A stretch of DNA of 23,426 nt, taken from JAFGMQ01 sp036733345 (lineage in GTDB: Bacteria > Desulfobacterota > DSM-4660 > Desulfatiglandales > Desulfatiglandaceae). The position numbers were made by a program, and so were the translations under genes. The stretch is taken from NCBI GenBank assembly GCA_036733345.1, contig DAINAR010000047.1:1-23426 (forward strand). The letters run 5' to 3'. The notes beneath the pieces were generated by a model, which searched no databases, was not told the origin of the DNA, and saw only the letters and a list, made by a program, of their open reading frames with translations. Below, in pieces: positions 16,147-22,356 of the stretch (position 1 is its first letter; each line of letters starts with the position of its first letter).

Positions 16147-16163
16147 TGTAAATTTTGAATTCG

Positions 16164-16185
16164 GACGGCTTTTTACGAAGCCGTC
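16164..16185. repeat. Short inverted repeat between dapA and dapB (motif copy 2)
   Basis: GACGGCTT at 16164-16171 pairs with AAGCCGTC at 16178-16185, leaving a six-base loop. The right part, CTTTTTACGAAGCCGTC, is the second copy of the motif at 4171-4187. It lacks a T-tract after the stem, so it is not a clear terminator; dapB follows 23 bases on. Confidence 0.55.
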
Positions 16186-16208
16186 ACAAACTTAGTGGAG
16201 AAATAACC

Positions 16209-17015
16209 ATGATCAGGACAATTGTAGCAGGCGCAGCAGGACGAATGGGCAAACGCATTATTCAGATGATAAGAGATGATCATGATATAACGCTTGCCGG
16301 CGCCCTTGAAAGGCCTGACAGTCCGGATATTGGCAGGGATGCAGGGGAAGTGGCAGGTGCCGGAAATATGGGTGTCATGATGTCAGACTCCCTGACCGGG
16401 TTAATAGATATCGGGGATGTCCTGATCGATTTTACAAATCCTCAGACAACTCTGACTAACATGCGATCAGCCGTTTCCCGTGGTCTGGCAATGGTGATAG
16501 GCACAACCGGCATAACAGGAGAAATGCTTGAAGAGATCAAAGAACAGGCCTCAAAGATAAGATGCGTCATGGCTCCGAACATGAGTGTGGGTGTCAATGT
16601 AATGTTCAGGATAGCGAAGGAAATGGCCTTAATCCTTGGCAGCGATTATGATATGGAAATCATTGAAACCCACCACAGGCTTAAAAAAGATGCCCCAAGC
16701 GGAACAGCGATCCGCCTTGCCCGGATACTGGCTGAGGCCGTCGGCCGGGATATTGAAAAAGTGGGTGTCTACGAGCGAAAAGGAAACACCGGCGAAAGAT
16801 CGAATGAAGAGATAGGTATACAGTCATTGCGTGCCGGTGATATTACAGGTGAGCATACTGTAATGTTTGGAGGAATTGGTGAAAGGCTTGAACTTATTCA
16901 CCGCGCCCATAACCGTGACAATTTTGCCAGAGGCAGTTTAATGGCTGTAAAATGGCTGATGAAACAGCCGAATGGGCTATATGACATGCAGGATGTCCTT
17001 GGATTGAGAAAATAA
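16209..17015 (+). CDS. dapB: 4-hydroxy-tetrahydrodipicolinate reductase
   Basis: DapB reduces the DapA product with NAD(P)H to tetrahydrodipicolinate. The 268-residue protein starts MIRTIVAGAAGRMGK, with the dinucleotide loop GAAGRMG at 8-14. IDFTNP near 73, VIGTTGITG near 96, APNMSVGVNVMF near 122 and the catalytic block THHRLKKDAPSGTA (His155/His156, Lys159/Lys160) are all present. The frame extends 18 codons further to 16155, but that part is the inverted repeat, and TGGAG at 16196-16200 supports the ATG at 16209. Length matches E. coli DapB (about 273). Confidence 0.96.
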   Translation: MIRTIVAGAAGRMGKRIIQMIRDDHDITLAGALERPDSPDIGRDAGEVAGAGNMGVMMSDSLTGLIDIGDVLIDFTNPQTTLTNMRSAVSRGLAMVIGTTGITGEMLEEIKEQASKIRCVMAPNMSVGVNVMFRIAKEMALILGSDYDMEIIETHHRLKKDAPSGTAIRLARILAEAVGRDIEKVGVYERKGNTGERSNEEIGIQSLRAGDITGEHTVMFGGIGERLELIHRAHNRDNFARGSLMAVKWLMKQPNGLYDMQDVLGLRK

Positions 17016-17018
17016 AAC

Positions 17019-17037
17019 ACAGGTCACACAGACCTGT
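17019..17037 (+). terminator. Weak hairpin after dapB
   Basis: ACAGGTC at 17019-17025 pairs with GACCTGT at 17031-17037, followed by ATTTTG. The seven-bp stem and short T-run could cause partial termination before dapL, which starts 108 bases later. Confidence 0.35.
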
Positions 17038-17145
17038 ATTTTGCAGAACTAAAGAAAATGAATTCCAACTCCCGATGCCTGTTGAGATAAAAGGAACATT
17101 CAGCTCTGGACAGGGCTTCGGGATTATTCAATTTATGAGGTTAAT

Positions 17146-18315
17146 ATGACCCTGTTTGAAAAAGCTGATAGATTAGGCAAACTTCCTCCTTACCTTTTTA
17201 AGGAAATTGACAGAAAGAAGGGGGAAGTTTTGTCGCGTGGGGTAGATATTATTGATCTGGGTGTTGGCGATCCGGACCTTCCTACGCCTTCACATATTGT
17301 TGAGGCAATGAAAAAGGCCCTGGATGACCCGAGCAGCCACGGGTATCCTTCTTACAGCGGATCTCAAAAATTCAAGGAAGCCGTGGCGTCATGGTACAGG
17401 ACAAGATTTGGTGTAGATCTTGATCCTGAGGAAGAAGTATGCTGCCTTATCGGGAGCAAAGAGGGTATTGCTCACTTCCCGTTAGCCTTTATTAATGCAG
17501 GGGATCTGGCCCTGATTCCATCACCGGCATACCCCGTATACAATATTGCAGCAATATTTGCTGGAGGCGAATCTTTCTTCATGCCTCTTATGAGTGAAAA
17601 CAAATTTCTGCCTGATCTGGATGCCATTCCGCATGAAATTGCTCAAAAGGCCCGAATAATGTTTATTAATTATCCCAACAATCCCACTTCCGCGGCAGCT
17701 GATATTGAATTTTTCAACAGAGTAGTGGAATTTGCAGGGAAGCATCAAATAGCTGTATGTCACGATGCCGCCTACACGGAAATGGCATTTGACGGTTATC
17801 AGCCTCCGAGCTTTTTAGAGGCCCATGGGGCAAAGGATGTGGGCGTAGAGTTCCATTCCCTTTCCAAGACATACAGCATGACCGGCTGGCGAATTGGATT
17901 TGCTGTGGGCAACAGGGAGGCAATACAGGGCCTGGGCGCGATCAAAAGCAATATCGATTCCGGAGCATTTAAGGCTATTCAAAGCGCAGCAGCAACAGCG
18001 CTCAACGGAGATCAGACCTGTGTCAAGAACATGATGGACATATACGCCAAACGCCGGGATATAATGGTTAAAGGCCTGAAAGACGCTGGTTTTGATGCTG
18101 AATCTCCGAAGGCTACATTTTATCTCTGGGTCAAAGTTCCTGAAGGCTATACCTCTGCCGGATTTGCATCACGTCTGCTTGAGGAATCAGGTCTGGTGGT
18201 AACGCCTGGCAACGGTTTCGGCGAGCCAGGAGAGGGCTATTTTCGTATTGCACTTACACAGGGCATCGAAAGGCTTTCAGAGGCCATAAGGCGATTACGC
18301 GCCATGAAGTTTTAG
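17146..18315 (+). CDS. dapL: LL-diaminopimelate aminotransferase
   Basis: DapL converts tetrahydrodipicolinate directly to LL-diaminopimelate using glutamate, bypassing DapD, DapC and DapE. The 389-residue protein is a fold-I class I aminotransferase. Motifs: DLGVGDPDLPTP at 37-48, GYPSYSG near 66, IPSPAYPVY, NYPNNPTS at 175-182, Asp207 (CHDAAYTEM) and SLSKTYSMTGWRIGF with the PLP lysine Lys241. The family includes several related aminotransferases (for example alanine or methionine aminotransferases), so sequence alone is not decisive. Position next to dapA-dapB-dapF-lysA, with no dapD or dapE in view, makes DapL by far the best call. It probably belongs to the DapL2-like branch, being shorter than plant DapL (inference). 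GAGG precedes the ATG. Confidence 0.9.
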   Translation: MTLFEKADRLGKLPPYLFKEIDRKKGEVLSRGVDIIDLGVGDPDLPTPSHIVEAMKKALDDPSSHGYPSYSGSQKFKEAVASWYRTRFGVDLDPEEEVCCLIGSKEGIAHFPLAFINAGDLALIPSPAYPVYNIAAIFAGGESFFMPLMSENKFLPDLDAIPHEIAQKARIMFINYPNNPTSAAADIEFFNRVVEFAGKHQIAVCHDAAYTEMAFDGYQPPSFLEAHGAKDVGVEFHSLSKTYSMTGWRIGFAVGNREAIQGLGAIKSNIDSGAFKAIQSAAATALNGDQTCVKNMMDIYAKRRDIMVKGLKDAGFDAESPKATFYLWVKVPEGYTSAGFASRLLEESGLVVTPGNGFGEPGEGYFRIALTQGIERLSEAIRRLRAMKF

Positions 18316-18336
18316 GTTGCCGCAGGGGCCTGTGTA

Positions 18337-18834
18337 ATGGTAAAAACAGCATACATCAGCATCGGCTCAAACATGGGGGACAAACTGGCTAACTGCATTA
18401 AAGCCGCTGAACTTATAGATAGAATTCCCCGTTGCGAAATTATGGAGCAATCAGATTATTTCAGTACAGAACCGGTAGCGATGGGAGATTGTGAATGGTT
18501 TATAAATGGAGTTATATCATTATCGGTGAGGATCTCTGCACATGACCTCTTAAAAACTCTCTTGAAAATTGAGACTGATTTGGGTAGACAAAGAGGAGAT
18601 ATTCAGGGGCCGCGCACTATTGATCTCGATATCCTGATATTTGGAAAGGATATAATCGAAGATAAGAAATTGAAGGTTCCTCACCCGCTTATGCACTTGA
18701 GAAGGTTTGTCCTTATACCAATCGTACAACTGGCTCCGGATTTGACCCATCCTGTTCTTGGCAAAAGCATGGCCAGTCTTCTTGAAAATGTACCGGAAAA
18801 AGGACAGACGGTAATTCCGCTGCAGGAGACATAA
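18337..18834 (+). CDS. folK: Dihydropterin pyrophosphokinase
   Basis: FolK (6-hydroxymethyl-7,8-dihydropterin pyrophosphokinase) transfers diphosphate from ATP to the pterin in folate synthesis. The 165-residue protein shows SIGSNMGD at 8-15, FSTEPV near 42, FINGVISL and the Mg-ATP motif GRQRGDIQGPRTIDLDIL at 83-100 with Asp96 and Asp98, then VPHPLMHLRRFVLIP. Start ATG 18337, 21 bases after dapL, with only a weak upstream site. Probably co-transcribed with dapL and the YHS-type gene behind it. Confidence 0.95.
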   Translation: MVKTAYISIGSNMGDKLANCIKAAELIDRIPRCEIMEQSDYFSTEPVAMGDCEWFINGVISLSVRISAHDLLKTLLKIETDLGRQRGDIQGPRTIDLDILIFGKDIIEDKKLKVPHPLMHLRRFVLIPIVQLAPDLTHPVLGKSMASLLENVPEKGQTVIPLQET

Positions 18835-18837
18835 ATA

Positions 18838-19083
18838 TTGAAAGTCTTAATTCTACTATTGATCGCTTTTTTACTGTATCGAGTAATAAGAAAACTGTTT
18901 TATGCGAATAAAACTGTCAGCCAGGATAAAAGGAACGGTTCAATAAATGAAATGGTCCAGGATCCGTACTGCAAGGTCTATATCCCGCTTAGAGATGCTC
19001 ATAAAAGGCTTATATACAATAAGGAATATTTTTTTTGCAGCGAGGAATGCGCAGATAAATTTGAGAGGGAAATATCACGATAG
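18838..19083 (+). CDS. Small membrane-anchored YHS/TRASH-like zinc-ribbon protein
   Basis: This 81-residue protein has one N-terminal membrane segment (residues 2-20, KVLILLLIAFLLYRVI...) and a C-terminal YHS-like domain. MVQDPYCKVYIPL at 39-51 and YFFCSEECADKFE at 64-76 give cysteines 45, 67 and 71. This CxnCxxxC pattern, with the FCSxxCxxKFE ending, is the YHS/TRASH type that binds a metal ion, perhaps copper or zinc. The layout resembles the PP0621-like small proteins often found after unrelated genes. The start is TTG, three bases after the folK stop, with AGGAGA upstream. The role is unknown; metal sensing or delivery at the inner face of the membrane is a guess. Confidence 0.8.
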   Translation: MKVLILLLIAFLLYRVIRKLFYANKTVSQDKRNGSINEMVQDPYCKVYIPLRDAHKRLIYNKEYFFCSEECADKFEREISR

Positions 19084-19171
19084 CATTATAATTTATTGAA
19101 GATATATTATTCTTTATTCCGAAACAGGAAGGCGGGGTTAATCCGGTTAATAAACTAACTTTGGAGGAATT

Positions 19172-19813
19172 ATGAAATTCTTTATTGATACAGCAAATAT
19201 TGACGAAATAAAAAAGGCTAATGAACTTGGAATGGTTGACGGGGTTACAACTAATCCCTCCCTGGTCTCCAGAGAGGGAAGGGAATTCAAAGGGCTTATA
19301 AAGGAAATATGTGATATCGTGGACGGGCCTGTAAGCGCCGAGGTTCTCAGCGTGGATTCTCAGGGAATGATTTCTGAAGCCAGGGAACTGGCCAAACTGG
19401 CAGATAATATTGTAGTAAAAATTCCCCTGATAGAGGAAGGCCTGAAGGCGGTAAGAACCCTGTCCAGGGAGGGTATAAAGGTAAATGTGACCCTCTGTTT
19501 TTCTCCTGTTCAGGCATTACTGGCAGCCAAAGCCGGTGCCACGTATATCAGCCCTTTTGTGGGAAGGCTGGATGACATAAGCCATACAGGCATGGATCTG
19601 GTAGAACAGATAATTGCAATCTATGATAATTATGATTTTGAAACAGAAGTGATTGTGGCAAGCATCCGTAATCCTCTTCATGTACTTGAGGCAGGACTTA
19701 TGGGCGCTGACATAGCGACCATACCATTTAATGTTATCCGCCAGCTTATTAAGCATCCTTTGACCGACATAGGCCTTGAGAGATTCCTTGCAGACTGGAA
19801 AAAACTGGGATAA
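19172..19813 (+). CDS. tal: Small transaldolase (TalC/FSA-type fold)
   Basis: The 213-residue protein belongs to the short transaldolase family, a decameric TIM-barrel class I aldolase. MKFFIDTANIDEI, VDGVTTNPSLV and VVKIP with Schiff-base Lys83 are diagnostic. Two positions bear on function. The SAEVLS block has Glu57 where E. coli fructose-6-phosphate aldolase has Gln, and ISPFVGR has Phe129 where that enzyme has Tyr. Both match transaldolases, so transfer of dihydroxyacetone between sugar phosphates in the non-oxidative pentose phosphate pathway is more likely than free aldolase activity. GGAGG at 19163-19167 precedes the ATG. The lytic transglycosylase gene follows after only two bases. 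Confidence 0.92.
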   Translation: MKFFIDTANIDEIKKANELGMVDGVTTNPSLVSREGREFKGLIKEICDIVDGPVSAEVLSVDSQGMISEARELAKLADNIVVKIPLIEEGLKAVRTLSREGIKVNVTLCFSPVQALLAAKAGATYISPFVGRLDDISHTGMDLVEQIIAIYDNYDFETEVIVASIRNPLHVLEAGLMGADIATIPFNVIRQLIKHPLTDIGLERFLADWKKLG

Positions 19814-19815
19814 AT

Positions 19816-20403
19816 ATGCCTGAAAAAAAACTGACAGCCTGTTTCGGAGTAATATGTTTAGTTGTACTTATATTTTTCTCCAGGAATATATATGCGGACA
19901 TTTACCGTTATACTGACGAAAAAGGAGTACGTCACTTTACCAATATCAAAACAGATGTGCGATACAGGCTTTTCATCCGATCAGATAAAAAAACACCTCT
20001 GGCTTATATTAAAGAATACGATTACCTCATAAGCCAGGCTTCCGAGTGTTTCGGGGTTGATCCGATGCTTATAAAGGCTGTCATCAAAGCCGAATCTGCA
20101 TTTAATTATAATGCAGTATCACAGAAGGGTGCACAGGGACTCATGCAGCTGATGCCCGGAACTGCTGATGAGATGATGGTCGAGGACCCTTTTGATCCGG
20201 AAGAAAACATCTTTGGAGGCACACGCTACTTAAGCCGTCTGTTAAAACGGTTCAATAACGATACAAACCTGGCAGTTGCCGCGTATAATGCCGGCCCGGA
20301 AAATGTTGACCTGCACAAAGGTATCCCTCCTTTCCCGGAGACTGAGACATTCGTTAAAAGGGTTATGGAATATTATCAAAAATTTAATAATGGAAATAAC
20401 TAA
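19816..20403 (+). CDS. Lytic transglycosylase with DUF4124-like N-terminus
   Basis: The 195-residue exported protein should cleave peptidoglycan glycan strands to 1,6-anhydro products. Residues 1-27 form a signal peptide or anchor (MPEKKLTACFGVICLVVLIFF...). ADIYRYTDEKGVRHFTNIK at 27-45 is a DUF4124-type segment, common ahead of such domains. The SLT (LT1C) domain covers about 65-190: catalytic Glu93 in IKAESAFN, KGAQGLMQLMPGTA near 104 and AVAAYNAGPENV near 156. There is no LysM or other wall-binding domain. It starts two bases after the tal stop and ends six bases before pgsA, so it is in a tight operon. Cellular role (growth, recycling or assembly of a transenvelope machine) is not shown by context. 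Confidence 0.9.
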   Translation: MPEKKLTACFGVICLVVLIFFSRNIYADIYRYTDEKGVRHFTNIKTDVRYRLFIRSDKKTPLAYIKEYDYLISQASECFGVDPMLIKAVIKAESAFNYNAVSQKGAQGLMQLMPGTADEMMVEDPFDPEENIFGGTRYLSRLLKRFNNDTNLAVAAYNAGPENVDLHKGIPPFPETETFVKRVMEYYQKFNNGNN

Positions 20404-20409
20404 CCCAAA

Positions 20410-20979
20410 ATGAATAATTTACCGAACATAATGACATTCATAAGGCTGATCTGCATCCCCCTTGTGTTGATCTGCCTGATTTATGATGGAAAATGGGAAA
20501 GTTTTCTGGCAGCCCTGTTTTTCGGACTGGCCTCCATAACTGATATTCTTGATGGCTTCTTCGCAAGGAAATTTGAGGCTGTTACAGTCCTGGGAAAATT
20601 TCTTGATCCCCTGGCGGATAAGCTGCTGATCTCAATGACCATGATAATGCTTATTCCCCTTGGCCGTATTCCGATCTGGATGGTGATAGTGATAATTTCA
20701 AGGGAAATGGCCATTACAGGATTGAGGGGGATTGCCGTCAGCGAAGGTATCGTTATACAGGCAAATGCCCTTGGCAAATACAAGACCATCTTTCAATCAG
20801 TTGCCCTGGTGGGGCTCTGTCTCCATTATGAGTATCTGAATGTTAATTTTCATGTTGTTGGAATGACCTTTTTATGGGCGGCTCTGGTTCTGACTTTATG
20901 GTCCGGATGGAATTATTTCTGGCAGTTCAAAGGAGTTTTTTCAGTTCGCAAGGAAAAAGAAAGGCCGGAGAGAATCTGA
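20410..20979 (+). CDS. pgsA: CDP-diacylglycerol--glycerol-3-phosphate 3-phosphatidyltransferase
   Basis: PgsA makes phosphatidylglycerol phosphate, the precursor of phosphatidylglycerol and cardiolipin, in the inner membrane. The 189-residue protein has several hydrophobic segments and an exact CDP-alcohol phosphotransferase motif: Asp48, Gly49, Ala52, Arg53, Gly62, Asp66 and Asp70 in the spacing DGx2ARx8Gx3Dx3D. NLPNIMTFIRL at the start and PLGRIPIW with SREMAITGLR are typical of PgsA rather than phosphatidylserine synthase. The start lies six bases after the preceding stop. It appears to end the operon; the next feature is the tRNA pair. Confidence 0.94.
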   Translation: MNNLPNIMTFIRLICIPLVLICLIYDGKWESFLAALFFGLASITDILDGFFARKFEAVTVLGKFLDPLADKLLISMTMIMLIPLGRIPIWMVIVIISREMAITGLRGIAVSEGIVIQANALGKYKTIFQSVALVGLCLHYEYLNVNFHVVGMTFLWAALVLTLWSGWNYFWQFKGVFSVRKEKERPERI

Positions 20980-21109
20980 CATGTTTTAATGAATATATCT
21001 TAAGGTTATGAAATTTATTAAATTGCCAGGCTCTTAATTATCAGCTTTTAGCCCTTAAATAGTCAGGCCAGTGTAAATCTTAATGTTTATCGGGTACTGT
21101 TATTTTTTA

Positions 21110-21139
21110 TTGACAAAAAAATATCTCATATTGTAGATT
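21110..21139 (+). promoter_or_regulatory. Promoter of the tRNA-Gly/tRNA-Cys unit
   Basis: A consensus TTGACA at 21110-21115 is followed after 18 bases by TAGATT at 21134-21139, 13 bases before the mature tRNA-Gly 5' end. The surrounding DNA is AT-rich. The -35 is perfect, the -10 fair. Confidence 0.6.
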
Positions 21140-21152
21140 AATAATTTGTTCA

Positions 21153-21228
21153 GCGGGAATAGCTCAGCTGGTAGAGCCTCACGTTGCCAACGTGATTGTC
21201 GCGGGTTCAAGTCCCGTTTCCCGCTCCA
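21153..21228 (+). tRNA. tRNA-Gly (anticodon GCC)
   Basis: A full cloverleaf is readable. Acceptor GCGGGAA pairs with TTCCCGC, the D arm is GCTC...GAGC, the anticodon arm is TCACG-TTGCCAA-CGTGA with anticodon GCC, and the T arm is GCGGG-TTCAAGT-CCCGT. The discriminator base is T and CCA is encoded in the gene. Confidence 0.97.
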
Positions 21229-21442
21229 TTTAAAATAAACAATGTCCATACATAAGCTTCAGGATGTAATTACATATATGGATGGACATGTGATAGACCT
21301 TTGAAAAGCGCTAAACTTGTCCCCGGTAAAGTTGAACAGCCCGTAATCTTAGCGGGAAAGCCCACCGGTTATTCTATGGAAAATAATTTTTCAGATATTT
21401 AACCAGAAAAAAAGGGGGCTTTTCAAAAATCTCATAGTATAA
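21229..21442 (+). other. Structured spacer between the two tRNAs
   Basis: The 214-base spacer is unusually long for paired tRNAs and rich in inverted repeats. ATGTCCAT at 21242-21249 pairs with ATGGACAT at 21282-21289. TTTGAAAAGC at 21300-21309 is perfectly complementary to GCTTTTCAAA at 21418-21427 and encloses about 108 bases. Inside, CCGGT at 21323-21327 can pair with ACCGG at 21364-21368, and CCCG with CGGG around 21340-21356. An alternative stem CGCTAA/TTAGCG (21309-21314 with 21349-21354) also exists. No frame of note. I do not recognise a known RNA family. Confidence 0.4.
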
Positions 21443-21518
21443 GGCGGCATAGCCAAGTGGCTAAGGCAGCGGTCTGCAAAACCGTTATTCACCGGTTCAA
21501 ATCCGGTTGCCGCCTCCA
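21443..21518 (+). tRNA. tRNA-Cys (anticodon GCA)
   Basis: Acceptor GGCGGCA pairs with TGCCGCC, the D arm is GCC...GGC, the anticodon arm is GCGGT-CTGCAAA-ACCGT with anticodon GCA, and the T arm is ACCGG-TTCAAAT-CCGGT. The discriminator is T, as required for cysteinyl-tRNA synthetase, and CCA is encoded. Confidence 0.97.
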
Positions 21519-21526
21519 ATAATATC

Positions 21527-21566
21527 AAGGGGGTCAGCTGCTAAGTCTGACCCCTTTATTTTTATT
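21527..21566 (+). terminator. Rho-independent terminator of the tRNA unit
   Basis: GGGGTCAG at 21530-21537 pairs with CTGACCCC at 21547-21554, extended by a G-T pair and two A-T pairs, with a nine-base loop. TTTATTTTTATTT follows. This is the best terminator in the window and separates the tRNAs from menG. Confidence 0.85.
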
Positions 21567-21598
21567 TGTTACTTCATGCACTACCAGCAGGAACATAT

Positions 21599-22342
21599 AT
21601 GCCAGGAAAATACCCTTCCTTAGACAGCGTGACCGACGCCCAGCGTGTCGGTATGGTCAAAGATATCTTTTCCACGGTCACTGCAAAATATGATTTTTTA
21701 AACAGGCTTTTCAGCCTCAGAAGAGATCTGTTCTGGCGGCGTTCGGCTGTACGTAAAATGAAATTTTTTAGAACATGGCGTTTTATCGATGTTGCGACCG
21801 GCACCTCCGACCTCGCTATTGAGGCGGCCTTGAGATATAAGGATATAGATATTGCTGGATTAGACTTCGTGCAGAATATGCTGGATTTCGCGAAAAAAAA
21901 GATTTATGCAAAAGCCCTGTCCTCAAGAATAAGTCTGCTGAGGGCAGATGCCCTCAGCATGCCCTTCCCTTCTGAATATTTTGACGTTGCCGGAATTGCA
22001 TTCGGCATCCGCAATATCCCTGAGAAAGTCAGCATGCTTAAGGAAATGACAAGAGTTGTTGTTCCGGGGGGGCAGGTAATGATCCTGGAAATGAATTTCC
22101 CGCAGAACATACTTGTCAGAGGGGTATATAATATCTACCTTAATATTATACTGCCCTTTATTGCACGCGCATTTTCCCCGAATCCTCAGGCCTATAATTA
22201 TCTTGGAGAATCGATCCTGAACTTCCCTTCTCCTTATGAATTTGCAGAAATTATGGAAAGGAGCGGCCTGACGGGGATTAAGATATACCCCCTTACCTTC
22301 GGAATAACCCATCTCTTTACAGGATATAAGCCAGGGGCATAA
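21599..22342 (+). CDS. menG: Demethylmenaquinone methyltransferase (UbiE/MenG family)
   Basis: The enzyme C-methylates the quinone ring with S-adenosylmethionine, the last step of menaquinone synthesis (or an intermediate ubiquinone step in aerobes). The 247-residue protein has AKYDFLNRLFSLRRDLFWRR, motif I FIDVATGTSDLAIEA, LDFVQNMLDFAKKK, ADALSMPFP, the family block GIAFGIRNIPEK and EMTRVVVPGGQVMILEM. The loop ATGTSD differs from the commoner ACGTGD, a tolerated variation in this family. The frame is open to a TTG at 21566 inside the terminator, so I choose the ATG at 21599, with AGGA 8 bases upstream. Menaquinone is the expected substrate for an anaerobe (inference). The transporter gene follows after 14 bases. 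Confidence 0.9.
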   Translation: MPGKYPSLDSVTDAQRVGMVKDIFSTVTAKYDFLNRLFSLRRDLFWRRSAVRKMKFFRTWRFIDVATGTSDLAIEAALRYKDIDIAGLDFVQNMLDFAKKKIYAKALSSRISLLRADALSMPFPSEYFDVAGIAFGIRNIPEKVSMLKEMTRVVVPGGQVMILEMNFPQNILVRGVYNIYLNIILPFIARAFSPNPQAYNYLGESILNFPSPYEFAEIMERSGLTGIKIYPLTFGITHLFTGYKPGA

Positions 22343-22356
22343 CAGGAGATCTGAAA

